A DNA stretch of 64,000 nt from NCBI RefSeq assembly GCF_004023625.1, contig NZ_ML137715.1:26190-90189 (forward strand), read 5' to 3'. The notes below the pieces were generated by a model that was given only the letters and a program-made list of their open reading frames with translations, was not told the origin of the DNA and made no database searches. This stretch comes from Streptomyces cavernae. Its GTDB lineage: Bacteria > Actinomycetota > Actinomycetes > Streptomycetales > Streptomycetaceae. Position 1 is the first letter of the stretch, and each line of letters begins with the position of its first letter. Below, piece after piece: positions 1-7,995 of this stretch. The translations under genes were made by a program, and so were the position numbers.

Positions 1-161
1 AATGACAGTTCACGCGTCTCACTCCTGGGCGCATCAGATCCCAAATAGTGCCGCGCGGCCTGCTTGGCCCATTCACCCAACTCCAGGCCCTGCCCCACGG
101 GAAGTCTGATACTTCCTTCCGGCTCCGAGATCAGGCATTGCCATTCCGCATCGTCACTCAC
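1..161 (-). CDS. partial hypothetical protein, 5' end of gene only
   Basis: Reading leftwards from a GTG at 159-161, an open frame runs off the window edge after 53 codons. The start is supported by AGGGA 6 bases upstream; a second in-frame GTG lies two codons earlier. The visible N-terminus is acidic, with no signal peptide or membrane segment. It follows the 476-residue protein by about 20 bases on the same strand, so it is probably the last gene of the secretion-substrate operon. Small genes at that position after a type VII substrate are often immunity or chaperone proteins, but nothing here identifies a family. Confidence 0.6.
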   Translation of the reverse strand, partial: MSDDAEWQCLISEPEGSIRLPVGQGLELGEWAKQAARHYLGSDAPRSETRELS

Positions 162-181
162 GCGCACTCCCTGGATCGCGC

Positions 182-1612
182 TCAGCCTACCGTCCAAGCT
201 TCTTTCCACTTGTTGTAGGGATTGTCCCACTCGGTGAGGCCATGGATCTTGTCGTTCCCGTCCACCACGGTGGCCGCGGTAGTGTAGGCAAGCCACCGAT
301 TACCGGCAGACCTCACATAGTCGGTGAACTGCATGCCGCCCATGGTCTCGAATTTGCCGAGGATCGGGATCTCCTTGAGCGCCTTGCTGGATTCGACCCA
401 TTCCGGGTTTCCCAAGGGACGGGCACCTGCCCAGGCGTCCCTCGTGCCGAGCTTCCCCAGATCTTTGAAATCCTTGAGTCCCTTGAAGGCGTCAACGGTA
501 TCTCGGTAGATCATCTTGGGGTTCAGTACGTGCCGGAACTGGTCAAGCCTTCCGAAAGCACCGGGGAGTTCTCCCGCGAGCCTCTGGGCAGCCTGCTCTG
601 CAGCCTCGTTCGCGGCCTTTGTCGCCTTCCCCTTGAGCGTGTTCGCCGCCTTCACCGACCGACCGGCCAAGACATTTCCGGCCATGAAGTCGGCGCGAGC
701 CGTACGGCTGGCCGTCTGAACGCTCTTGACCCCCGTGGCAGCCGCCTTGCCCGCGCTCAGTGCCGCTCGCCCCAGGCCGAGCGTCAGCAAGGCCACTCCG
801 TCCAGCAGCACGTCGGCGATGCTGGCATCCCCGGTGAAGAGCAGGACCAGGTGACAGACCAGGGCGACCAACGTCGCCGCAAGCGCGATCGCGTCCAGAA
901 CACCGGCCAACGCCCAACCGACAATCGGAATCCATCCGACCAGAAGCGAGGCGAGGGCACAGAATGTGGCCACCCAGCCGGCAATATCAGCGATGCTCTT
1001 GAGAGCACCCTTGAGATTCTCCCAGGTGGAGTCTTTCAGGCCGTCGTGATCAATCAGATCTTCAAGGGCTCGCGCCGCCTTCTCGGCAGCTCGATTCCTG
1101 GCATCCTTCGCAGCGTGTACCCGCTTGATGGCGTCCTGAATACGATCGGCTGCTTGATCGCGCCTGCGTGTGAGATCGCGCTTCTTCTCCTCGTAGTCGT
1201 CGGCCGCCTTGTCGAGGGCGTCGATGGCACGGTCGAGTCTGTTCTTCTCGTCACGATCGATCTCGGCGTCGCTCCGTGCCTTGTCAGCCGACTCCTGCGA
1301 AGAAGCGAGTACAGAGGAGTATCGATCGTCCGGCTGGTCGGATTGCTCGCCCAAAAGATCGGCCGCCGTGTCGAAACGGTCCAGAACTTTCTTCAGGCGC
1401 CCCGCCGTTCCGTCCGCTGCCTTACGGAATTCGGTTGCGGCATCGCTCTGCCAGCCATCGACCCCGCACAGCGCATTGATGTTTCCCGACTGCTTCCGGA
1501 TGGCATCGGCAACAGCGCGGAACCGTCTGCCGAGTTTCGCCACAGCAGCCGGGTCACCGGCCACGGGGTCCGAGTCGAGTTCGACCGGTGACCAATCCTT
1601 GGGACGAGACAT
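182..1612 (-). CDS. putative type VII secretion substrate, helical with hydrophobic core
   Basis: A 476-residue protein. Residues 1-95 resemble the helical hairpin of WXG100/T7SS-signal proteins, with a W54-Q-S turn in place of W-x-G. Residues about 100-185 are highly charged and predicted coiled coil. About 208-260 form one or two hydrophobic segments with Gly/Pro breaks, and the rest is a basic tail without a recognisable nuclease or other toxin domain. Its ATG lies 3 bases after the stop of the upstream 107-residue gene, so the two are cotranscribed. The architecture (WXG-like head, coiled coil, hydrophobic middle, variable tail) fits a secreted effector or a membrane-inserting protein; the function is not recognised. 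Confidence 0.75.
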   Translation of the reverse strand: MSRPKDWSPVELDSDPVAGDPAAVAKLGRRFRAVADAIRKQSGNINALCGVDGWQSDAATEFRKAADGTAGRLKKVLDRFDTAADLLGEQSDQPDDRYSSVLASSQESADKARSDAEIDRDEKNRLDRAIDALDKAADDYEEKKRDLTRRRDQAADRIQDAIKRVHAAKDARNRAAEKAARALEDLIDHDGLKDSTWENLKGALKSIADIAGWVATFCALASLLVGWIPIVGWALAGVLDAIALAATLVALVCHLVLLFTGDASIADVLLDGVALLTLGLGRAALSAGKAAATGVKSVQTASRTARADFMAGNVLAGRSVKAANTLKGKATKAANEAAEQAAQRLAGELPGAFGRLDQFRHVLNPKMIYRDTVDAFKGLKDFKDLGKLGTRDAWAGARPLGNPEWVESSKALKEIPILGKFETMGGMQFTDYVRSAGNRWLAYTTAATVVDGNDKIHGLTEWDNPYNKWKEAWTVG

Positions 1613-1615
1613 CAG

Positions 1616-1939
1616 CTATTCCCCGGAACCCTTCGACTTCTTCTCCTGCTTGCGCAGAGCGTTGGCGAGATCCGTGTCGATCTGCTCATAAGCCTCGGCT
1701 GCCGCCTTCGTGATTCCGGCGAGTTTTTTCAGCTCTTCCTCGAGCTTGGAGCGCTTGTAGTCCCAGTTGGTCGCAAAATCGTCGAGCCTGTTGGTCAGTT
1801 CCTCGTGCCCGATCACCTCGCGGCTCCAGCCGTACTTGTCCTCGTCGTCGAGTCGCTCCAATTCCTCGACGATGCTGTTCAGCCCTTTGGACACGCTCTT
1901 GATCACATCAAGGTCGTCAACCTTCGTATGCTCGCCCAC
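1616..1939 (-). CDS. small helical WXG100-like protein
   Basis: A 107-residue acidic, almost wholly helical protein starting at a GTG (1937-1939), with GGGAAAG about 7 bases upstream. The frame stays open further upstream, but that extension crosses a strong hairpin and has no ribosome site. Two long amphipathic helices are separated near W59 (N-W-D-Y), as in ESX-type partner proteins. It sits between the WXG100 gene and the 476-residue protein, suggesting it heterodimerises with that larger protein's N-terminal hairpin for secretion (inference). Confidence 0.7.
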   Translation of the reverse strand: MGEHTKVDDLDVIKSVSKGLNSIVEELERLDDEDKYGWSREVIGHEELTNRLDDFATNWDYKRSKLEEELKKLAGITKAAAEAYEQIDTDLANALRKQEKKSKGSGE

Positions 1940-2006
1940 AGCAGCTTTCCCTTCCCCGTGAGCGGTCCGTTGCTCTCCGGCCGCTTCGTGCCATGCGTAA
2001 CAGCAC

Positions 2007-2041
2007 CGGTGCGGTGGGGTCACCTGCACCCCACCGCACCG
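2007..2041 (-). terminator. strong hairpin between WXG100 gene and downstream small gene
   Basis: A perfect 14-bp stem (GGTGCGGTGGGGT at 2008-2020 with its complement at 2028-2040, plus a closing C-G pair) around a 7-base loop. It lies downstream of the WXG100 gene and upstream of the 107-residue gene. There is no T-run. It could be a partial terminator or a 3'-stabilising hairpin that lets the WXG100 protein be made in excess over the distal genes. Confidence 0.7.
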
Positions 2042-2082
2042 CAAGGAGCCAGGGGACTGCGCAAGCCGCCCCGAGTCAGGCC

Positions 2083-2388
2083 TCAGCCCCGAATCCCCTT
2101 GGCCATCTCATCGTCCAGATCCTGGTAAGCCTTCGCGGCGTTCGTCAGGAACTTGGCCATGCCCGTCAGGCCCTCGATGGTGTCCTTCGCGCCCTTCTTG
2201 AACTCCGTGAAGGACTCCTCGAAGGCCTGTGAACCCTTGCGGGTGGTGTAGCCGTCCTTGACCAGGCCCTGGATGTAGCGCTCCAGGGAGTCGAGCCTCT
2301 CGTCGATCTTGTCCTTGGCGTCCGTCAGCTTCGTGGCCGCCTTGTGCATCTCGTCATAAGTGATGTCTGCGTCTTTGCCGCCGGCCAT
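2083..2388 (-). CDS. WXG100 family type VII secretion target
   Basis: A 101-residue, two-helix, charged protein with the size and pattern of EsxA-like WXG100 proteins. The usual Trp of the W-x-G turn is replaced: the turn around residues 45-56 reads GYTTRKGSQAF, so R-K-G stands in for W-x-G. The ATG at 2386-2388 is preceded by GGAGGGCGCC, a strong ribosome site, and the frame upstream of it is repeat-derived. It is transcribed divergently from the FHA-FtsK ATPase, the presumed motor of this secretion system. Confidence 0.88.
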   Translation of the reverse strand: MAGGKDADITYDEMHKAATKLTDAKDKIDERLDSLERYIQGLVKDGYTTRKGSQAFEESFTEFKKGAKDTIEGLTGMAKFLTNAAKAYQDLDDEMAKGIRG

Positions 2389-3054
2389 GGCGCCCTCCGT
2401 TGTCCGAACATGCCCCAGGGCCAACCCCCGTGGCTCCCGTGGCGGATGATGCGATCCTCCGCCGCGCGTCAGCTTACGCACGACGCTTGCAGACGCACAC
2501 CCCGCTTCGCTTTGCCAGGGCCCGAGTTGGGTCTCCGGCGGGGCCGCACCCGAGCGCCCGGCGGGCCCGAGTGGGGTGGTCCGCGGCCCTGTTCCCTTTG
2601 CCACGAGCCCGCGAGTTCGGTTCGGTCGCGAGCCCGCGAGTTCGGTTCGGTCGCGAGCCCGCGAGTTCGGTTCGGTCGCGAGCCCGCGAGTTGGTTCCGT
2701 CGCGGCCCCGCGAGTTCGAGCGTGCCGCAGGCCGTGAGGATTGCGTCGGAGGGTCGTGGGGGTTCCGTGAGGGGCTCCGTTCTCAACGCGCTCCGGTTCC
2801 ACCAGCGTTGCCGATGGGAACCCTCAAGCGGATATCGTCGAGCGGACAGCAGGGGGCGCGGTCGGCAGCTGCGGCGGCTGGAGTCGCTGAAGTGGCCACA
2901 GCAGCACAGGCTGCAGCGGCTACAGCAGCACGGGCCGAAGCAGCTGTAGCAGCTAAGCCCGAAGCAGCTGACGTGACGCAGCTGCGGCAAACGGCAGCGT
3001 CGACAGGGACAACTGGGTGGCGCGACAACAGAAGTGGCGCCGGGGAGGACCATC
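2389..3054. other. 666-bp divergent intergenic region, repeat-rich
   Basis: Separates the WXG100 gene from the FHA-FtsK gene. It holds the 25-bp tandem array at 2605-2720 and, at about 2860-3000, a low-complexity stretch built on CAGCAG/GCAGC words. Several overlapping frames are open on both strands, but they are arginine- or alanine-rich and lack ribosome sites, so I do not call a gene. Divergent promoters must lie here; none was identified with confidence. Confidence 0.6.
2605..2720. repeat. 25-bp tandem repeat, about 4.5 copies
   Basis: Three exact copies of a 25-bp unit (starting GAGCCCGCGAGTTCGG) at 2605-2629, 2630-2654 and 2655-2679. A diverged 24-bp copy follows at 2680-2703 and a partial copy to 2720. 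It lies in the divergent promoter region of the secretion locus. Confidence 0.9.
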
Positions 3055-6000
3055 GTGCGCCTGACTCTGACCGTCGTCGATCCGCTCGGCGGTACCCACG
3101 CCGACGTGGTGCTCGACGCCGATCCCGAGTCCGCCATGGGGGACATCGCCAAGGAGCTTGCCGCGCAGGTCGGTTACCAGGGCGGCGCGCAAATCATCCC
3201 CATCGGCCAGCCGCACGCCACCCACCCCGGTGCGCCCGCCACCCACCCCGGTCCGCCCGCCACCCACCCCGGTGCGCCCGCCACCCAGCCCGACCCGCAC
3301 GCCACCCACCCCGGTCCGCCCGCCACCCAGCCCGACCCGCACGCCACCCACCCCGGCGCTCCCGTCATCTATGTCGACGGGCATGCCGTCGATCCCTCCG
3401 CCACCATTCCCACTTCCCCGCTCCGGGAAGGTGCGGTGGTCTCGCTTCACGATCCCGCCGGGTGCCTCCCGGGCGAACCCACCGGGCTGGTCGAACTGCG
3501 GGTCGCCGGCGGGCCTGCCGCGGGGGCCGTGCACCGGCTCGGCGTCGGGCGGTACGACATCGGCGGCGGCCCCGCCGACCACGTCCGCGTCGACGACCCC
3601 GAGCTCGGCCGAAGAGCCCTCACCCTCTCCGTCTCCGCCGACGGAACCTGCCAATTCACCGTTCACAACGACAAAGCGGGAACGGCCGAAAGGAACGAAC
3701 CGCGAGCCGGCAGGAGGTCGGGCCGGAGGGCTGGGGCGACGGCTGACGCCCAGGGGGACCCGCGGACCGAGGTGAAGGCGAATACGGCGACGGGGGGCTC
3801 GGGGAACACAGGGGACTCTGAGGACTCGAGGGGCACGACCACCCTCGACGGCGAACCCGTCGAGGACAAGACCGGCGACTGGCCCCTCGGTGCTCAGATC
3901 GCCGTCGGCAACACCCTCCTCGAACTCGACCGCTACTCCCCTCCCGACGCCGCCCTCAAGCGGTCCGACGACGGCACCGGCCTCGACTACAACCGCCCGC
4001 CCCGCCTCCAGCCCCCCGAGCGGCAGACCCGGTTCAGGCTGCCCACCCCGCCCCGCGACTTCGAAGCCCGGCCGCTGCCCTGGCTGATGGCGTTCACCCC
4101 GCTCGTGGGCGCCGTCGTCTCGGTGATGATCTTCGGGCGCTGGTACTACATGATCATGGCGCTGCTGAGCCCGCTGATCCTCTTCGGCAACTACTTCATG
4201 GACAAGAAGCACGGGCGCAAGTCCCATGCGAAGCAGGTCAAGGAGTACAAGGAGACCAAGGAGCGGATCGAGAAGGACGCGTCGGACGCGCTCGTGGCGG
4301 AGCGCCTCGACCGGCGGCAGGCCGTCCCCGATCCGGCGACCGTGCTCAGTATGAGTACGGGGCCGCGTACCCGGCTGTGGGAGCGGCGGCGGACCGACCC
4401 CGACCATCTGCTCATCCGGGTCGGGACGGGACAGCTCGACTCGGAAGTCCTCCTCGACGACCCGGAACAGGACGACCACAAGCGCGAGGTCACCTGGAAG
4501 ATCCAGGACGCGCCGGTCGGGATCTCGCTGCGCGAGCGCGGTGTCATCGGTATCGCCGGGCCCGGGGAATCGGCGCACGCGCTGGGGCGTTGGGCCGTGG
4601 CGCAGACCGCTGTGCTGCACAGCCCGCTGGACGTCCAGTTCTATGTGCTCACCGAGAACACCGCCCGGGAGAGCTGGGACTGGATTCGCTGGCTCCCGCA
4701 CGCCCGCCCCTCCGGCGCGCAGGACACCAACGTTCTCATCGGCACGGACGCCGAGACCGTCGGGGCCCGGATCGGAGAGCTGACCCAGCTCCTGGACGCC
4801 CGGCAGAAGGCCGCCAAGAACAACGGCCGGGACACCACCTTCAGCGACCCGGACATCGTGGTGGTCTGGGACGGCTCGCGGCGGCTGCGGTCCATGCCCG
4901 GTGTCGTACGGCTGCTGCGCGAGGGACCGGCCGTCAGTGTGTACGCCATCTGCCTCGACTCCGAGGAACGGTTCCTGCCCGGGGAGTGCCAGGCCGTCGT
5001 CGTCGCCGAGCCCAGGCCGCGGGCGAGCACCGCGGACAAGCCCGCCGAAGCGGCCGCCGCCGGGGCCCCTCAGGGCGGATTCCCCTCCTTCCACGCCTGG
5101 CACGCCACCGCTCAGGACACCGGGCGGCAGGAGGAGCAGGCCCTCGAACTGCGGCTGCGTGTCGAGCAGACCGGGGTGGCCCGGCTGCGGCAGGTACGGC
5201 CGGACTTCGTGTCGCCCGCCTGGTGTGCGCGGCTTTCGCGTTCCCTCTCCCCGCTCCGTGACATCAGCGGCGAAACCGAGGACTCGGCGCTGCCCGCGGC
5301 CAGCCGGCTCCTGGACGTACTGCAGATGGAGCCGCCCACCGGTGACGCGATCACCGCGCGCTGGCGGATGGGCGGGCAGTCGACGATGGCGGTGATCGGT
5401 GAGTCGTACGACGGGCCGTTCGGGATCGACATCCGGCGGGACGGGCCGCACGGCCTGATCGCGGGTACGACCGGTTCGGGCAAGTCGGAACTGCTGCAGA
5501 CCATCGTGGCGGCGCTGGCGGTGGCCAACACCCCGGAGAACATGACGTTCGTCCTCGTCGACTACAAGGGCGGCTCGGCGTTCAAGGACTGTGTGAAGCT
5601 GCCGCACACCGTCGGCATGGTCACCGACCTCGACGCGCATCTCGTCGAGCGCGCGCTGGAGTCGCTGGGCGCGGAGTTGAAGCGCCGGGAGCACATCCTC
5701 GCCGCCGCCGACGCCAAGGACATCGAGGACTACCAGGACCTCGTCAAGCGCGACCCCTCACACACTCCCGTGCCCCGACTCCTCATCGTCATCGACGAGT
5801 TCGCCTCGATGGTGCGCGATCTTCCGGACTTCGTCACGGGGTTGGTGAACATCGCCCAGCGGGGCCGTTCGCTCGGCATCCATCTACTGCTGGCCACTCA
5901 GCGGCCGAGCGGTGTGGTGTCCCCCGAGATCCGCGCCAACACCAACCTCCGTATCGCGCTGCGCGTCACCGACGGCGGTGAGTCCAGCGACGTCATCGAC

Positions 6001-7905
6001 TCCCCGGAGGCGGGGCACATCAGCAAGAGCACGCCGGGACGTGCCTACGTCCGGCTCGGGCACGCCTCGCTCGTCCCCTTCCAGTCGGGGCGGGTCGGCG
6101 GCCGGCGGCCCGGTGCCGCCGACCCACAGGTGCTCGCGCCCTGGGCGGGTCCGCTCGACTGGGCGGAGCTGGGAAGGTCCGCACTGGTCAAGCCCAAGGC
6201 CGAGGCGCGCGAGGAAGAGGAGATCACCGATCTCAAGGTGCTCGTGGACGCGGTACGGGACGCCCATCGCGCCCTCGGCATTCCGGCGCAGCACAGCCCG
6301 TGGCTGCCTGCGCTCTCCGAGACGCTGCTGCTGGACGACATCGACATGCCGGCGGTGCCGGCCGTGCCGCTCGGCGCGGGCAAGCTGGCTCCGGCCGCGT
6401 ACGGTGTCGAGGACCTGCCCGCCGACCAGGCGCGCCGCCCGGTCGTCGTGGACTTCTCCTCCTTCGGGCATCTCCTCATCGGCGGTGCCCCCCGCAGCGG
6501 CCGCTCGCAGATCCTGCGCACCATCGCCGGATCGATCGCGCGGACCCATTCCTCGGCCGATGTGCATCTGTACGGGATCGACTGCGGCAACGGCGCGCTG
6601 AACGCCCTCACCCGGCTGCCGCACTGCGGTGCCGTGGTCTCCCGCAACCAGACCGAGCGGGCGGTGCGGCTCATCACCCGCTTCAAGACTGAGCTGACAA
6701 GACGTCAGGATCTGTTGGCGGAGAAGGGGTTCGCGGACATCGGGGAGCAGCGGGCCAGTGTCTCCGAGGAGGACCGGCTGCCGCATCTGGTGCTGCTGCT
6801 GGACCGCTGGGAGGGGTGGCTGCCCACGCTCGGCGAGTACAACCACGGGGAACTGACGGACGAGTTGCAGACGATGATGCGCGAGGGCGCGAGCGTCGGG
6901 CTGCACTTGGTGATCGCGGGTGACCGGCAGGTCCTGCTGGGCCGGATGGCCTCGCTGACCGAGGACAAGTACGGGCTGCGGCTTGCGGACCGGTCGGACT
7001 TCTCGATGCTCGGGATCAACGCCCGCAAGGTGCCGGAGGAGATCCCGCCGGGCCGTGGCTTCAAGAACGAGACGGCGACGGAGACACAGTTCGCGCTGCT
7101 GTCGGAGGATGCGAGCGGTCAGGGTCAGGCGGCGGCGCTGGCCGCGATCGGGGAGGCGGCGACGGCGCGGGACGCCGGGATACCGCGCTCCCGCCGCCCC
7201 TTCCGGGTCGACGTGCTGCCCAGCCGTATCGGGTTCACGGAGGCCTGGGAGATGCGGGACCCGGAGGTCGCCGCGTCCAGGCTGTGGTCGCTGGCCGGGA
7301 TCGGGGGCGACGACATCATGGCGTTCGGTCCGGACCTCGCGCAGGGCGTGCCGACGTTCGTGGTGGCGGGCCCCGCCAAGTCGGGCCGCTCCACAGCTCT
7401 GTTGAACCTGGCGCGTTCGTACCTCCTGCAGGGCGTGCGCCTCGTCGTCGCCGCCCCGCGGCCCTCGCCGTTGCGTGAACTGGCGGGCCAGGAGGGTGTG
7501 TTGAAGGTCTTCACCGACGACGACATCGAGAGCGACGACTTCGAGGAGGCCATCGAGTCGGCGTCACCGCAGGAGCCGATCGTGGTGTTCGTCGACGACG
7601 GTGAGGTCCTGGAGGACGCCGACTGCGAGCGGGAGTTGAAGCGCCTGATCCAGCGCGGTGCGGAACGCGGTCTGGCCCTGGTCATCGGTGGTGACGAGGA
7701 AGAGGTCTGCGGCGGCTTCTCGGGCTGGCAGGTGGAGGCGAAGAAGGGCCGCCGGGGTCTGCTCCTGTCCCCGCAGGACTCCTCGGCGGGCGAACTCATC
7801 GGCATCCGCACGACCCGGAGCATGGTCGGCGGCCCGATCACCCCCGGCAAGGGGATGCTGCATCTGGGCAACGGCGAGGTCGTCACGGTCACCGTGCCGA
7901 TGTGA
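3055..7905 (+). CDS. FHA-domain FtsK/SpoIIIE ATPase, EssC-like type VII secretion motor
   Basis: A 1616-residue membrane ATPase. The GTG start at 3055 has GGGGAGG at 3042-3048; the longer frame from 3034 has no better site. Domains in order: N-terminal segment; a His/Pro-rich repeat (units like ATHPGAP, about residues 55-102); an FHA-like domain (about 150-205); a variable linker; two membrane segments (about 343-382); then three P-loop ATPase domains. Domain 1 has a canonical Walker A GTTGSGKS (804-811) and Walker B LLIVIDE. Domains 2 (GAPRSGRS, near 1144) and 3 (GPAKSGRS, near 1439) have R for the P-loop Lys and are probably inactive or regulatory. FHA-TM-TM-three ATPases is the layout of Firmicutes EssC, not of mycobacterial EccC, which lacks FHA. 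No EccB, EccD, EccE or mycosin gene is in the window. Confidence 0.93.
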   Translation: MRLTLTVVDPLGGTHADVVLDADPESAMGDIAKELAAQVGYQGGAQIIPIGQPHATHPGAPATHPGPPATHPGAPATQPDPHATHPGPPATQPDPHATHPGAPVIYVDGHAVDPSATIPTSPLREGAVVSLHDPAGCLPGEPTGLVELRVAGGPAAGAVHRLGVGRYDIGGGPADHVRVDDPELGRRALTLSVSADGTCQFTVHNDKAGTAERNEPRAGRRSGRRAGATADAQGDPRTEVKANTATGGSGNTGDSEDSRGTTTLDGEPVEDKTGDWPLGAQIAVGNTLLELDRYSPPDAALKRSDDGTGLDYNRPPRLQPPERQTRFRLPTPPRDFEARPLPWLMAFTPLVGAVVSVMIFGRWYYMIMALLSPLILFGNYFMDKKHGRKSHAKQVKEYKETKERIEKDASDALVAERLDRRQAVPDPATVLSMSTGPRTRLWERRRTDPDHLLIRVGTGQLDSEVLLDDPEQDDHKREVTWKIQDAPVGISLRERGVIGIAGPGESAHALGRWAVAQTAVLHSPLDVQFYVLTENTARESWDWIRWLPHARPSGAQDTNVLIGTDAETVGARIGELTQLLDARQKAAKNNGRDTTFSDPDIVVVWDGSRRLRSMPGVVRLLREGPAVSVYAICLDSEERFLPGECQAVVVAEPRPRASTADKPAEAAAAGAPQGGFPSFHAWHATAQDTGRQEEQALELRLRVEQTGVARLRQVRPDFVSPAWCARLSRSLSPLRDISGETEDSALPAASRLLDVLQMEPPTGDAITARWRMGGQSTMAVIGESYDGPFGIDIRRDGPHGLIAGTTGSGKSELLQTIVAALAVANTPENMTFVLVDYKGGSAFKDCVKLPHTVGMVTDLDAHLVERALESLGAELKRREHILAAADAKDIEDYQDLVKRDPSHTPVPRLLIVIDEFASMVRDLPDFVTGLVNIAQRGRSLGIHLLLATQRPSGVVSPEIRANTNLRIALRVTDGGESSDVIDSPEAGHISKSTPGRAYVRLGHASLVPFQSGRVGGRRPGAADPQVLAPWAGPLDWAELGRSALVKPKAEAREEEEITDLKVLVDAVRDAHRALGIPAQHSPWLPALSETLLLDDIDMPAVPAVPLGAGKLAPAAYGVEDLPADQARRPVVVDFSSFGHLLIGGAPRSGRSQILRTIAGSIARTHSSADVHLYGIDCGNGALNALTRLPHCGAVVSRNQTERAVRLITRFKTELTRRQDLLAEKGFADIGEQRASVSEEDRLPHLVLLLDRWEGWLPTLGEYNHGELTDELQTMMREGASVGLHLVIAGDRQVLLGRMASLTEDKYGLRLADRSDFSMLGINARKVPEEIPPGRGFKNETATETQFALLSEDASGQGQAAALAAIGEAATARDAGIPRSRRPFRVDVLPSRIGFTEAWEMRDPEVAASRLWSLAGIGGDDIMAFGPDLAQGVPTFVVAGPAKSGRSTALLNLARSYLLQGVRLVVAAPRPSPLRELAGQEGVLKVFTDDDIESDDFEEAIESASPQEPIVVFVDDGEVLEDADCERELKRLIQRGAERGLALVIGGDEEEVCGGFSGWQVEAKKGRRGLLLSPQDSSAGELIGIRTTRSMVGGPITPGKGMLHLGNGEVVTVTVPM
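3217..3360 (+). repeat. in-frame His/Pro repeat inside the ATPase gene
   Basis: Imperfect 18-21-bp units encoding variants of ATHPGAP, ATHPGPP and ATQPDPH, about seven copies, between the N-terminal segment and the FHA domain. The unit is a multiple of three, so copy number can vary without breaking the frame. Likely a flexible linker. Confidence 0.85.
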
Positions 7906-7995
7906 AGGACGGACACCCCAACCAGGACCGGCGTGGTGCGGCGCCTCCAGCCACGCCTCCACCCGCGCCTCCGCCCACGCCTCCACCGGCGACCG

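Noticed and set aside
242..1591. 449-codon plus-strand frame opposite the 476-residue protein
   Set aside because: No family pattern or ribosome site; the minus-strand gene fits an operon.
2953..5694. 913-codon minus-strand open frame opposite the FHA-FtsK gene
   Set aside because: Arg/Gly/Pro-rich shadow caused by high GC; the plus-strand frame has clear ATPase domains and a ribosome site.
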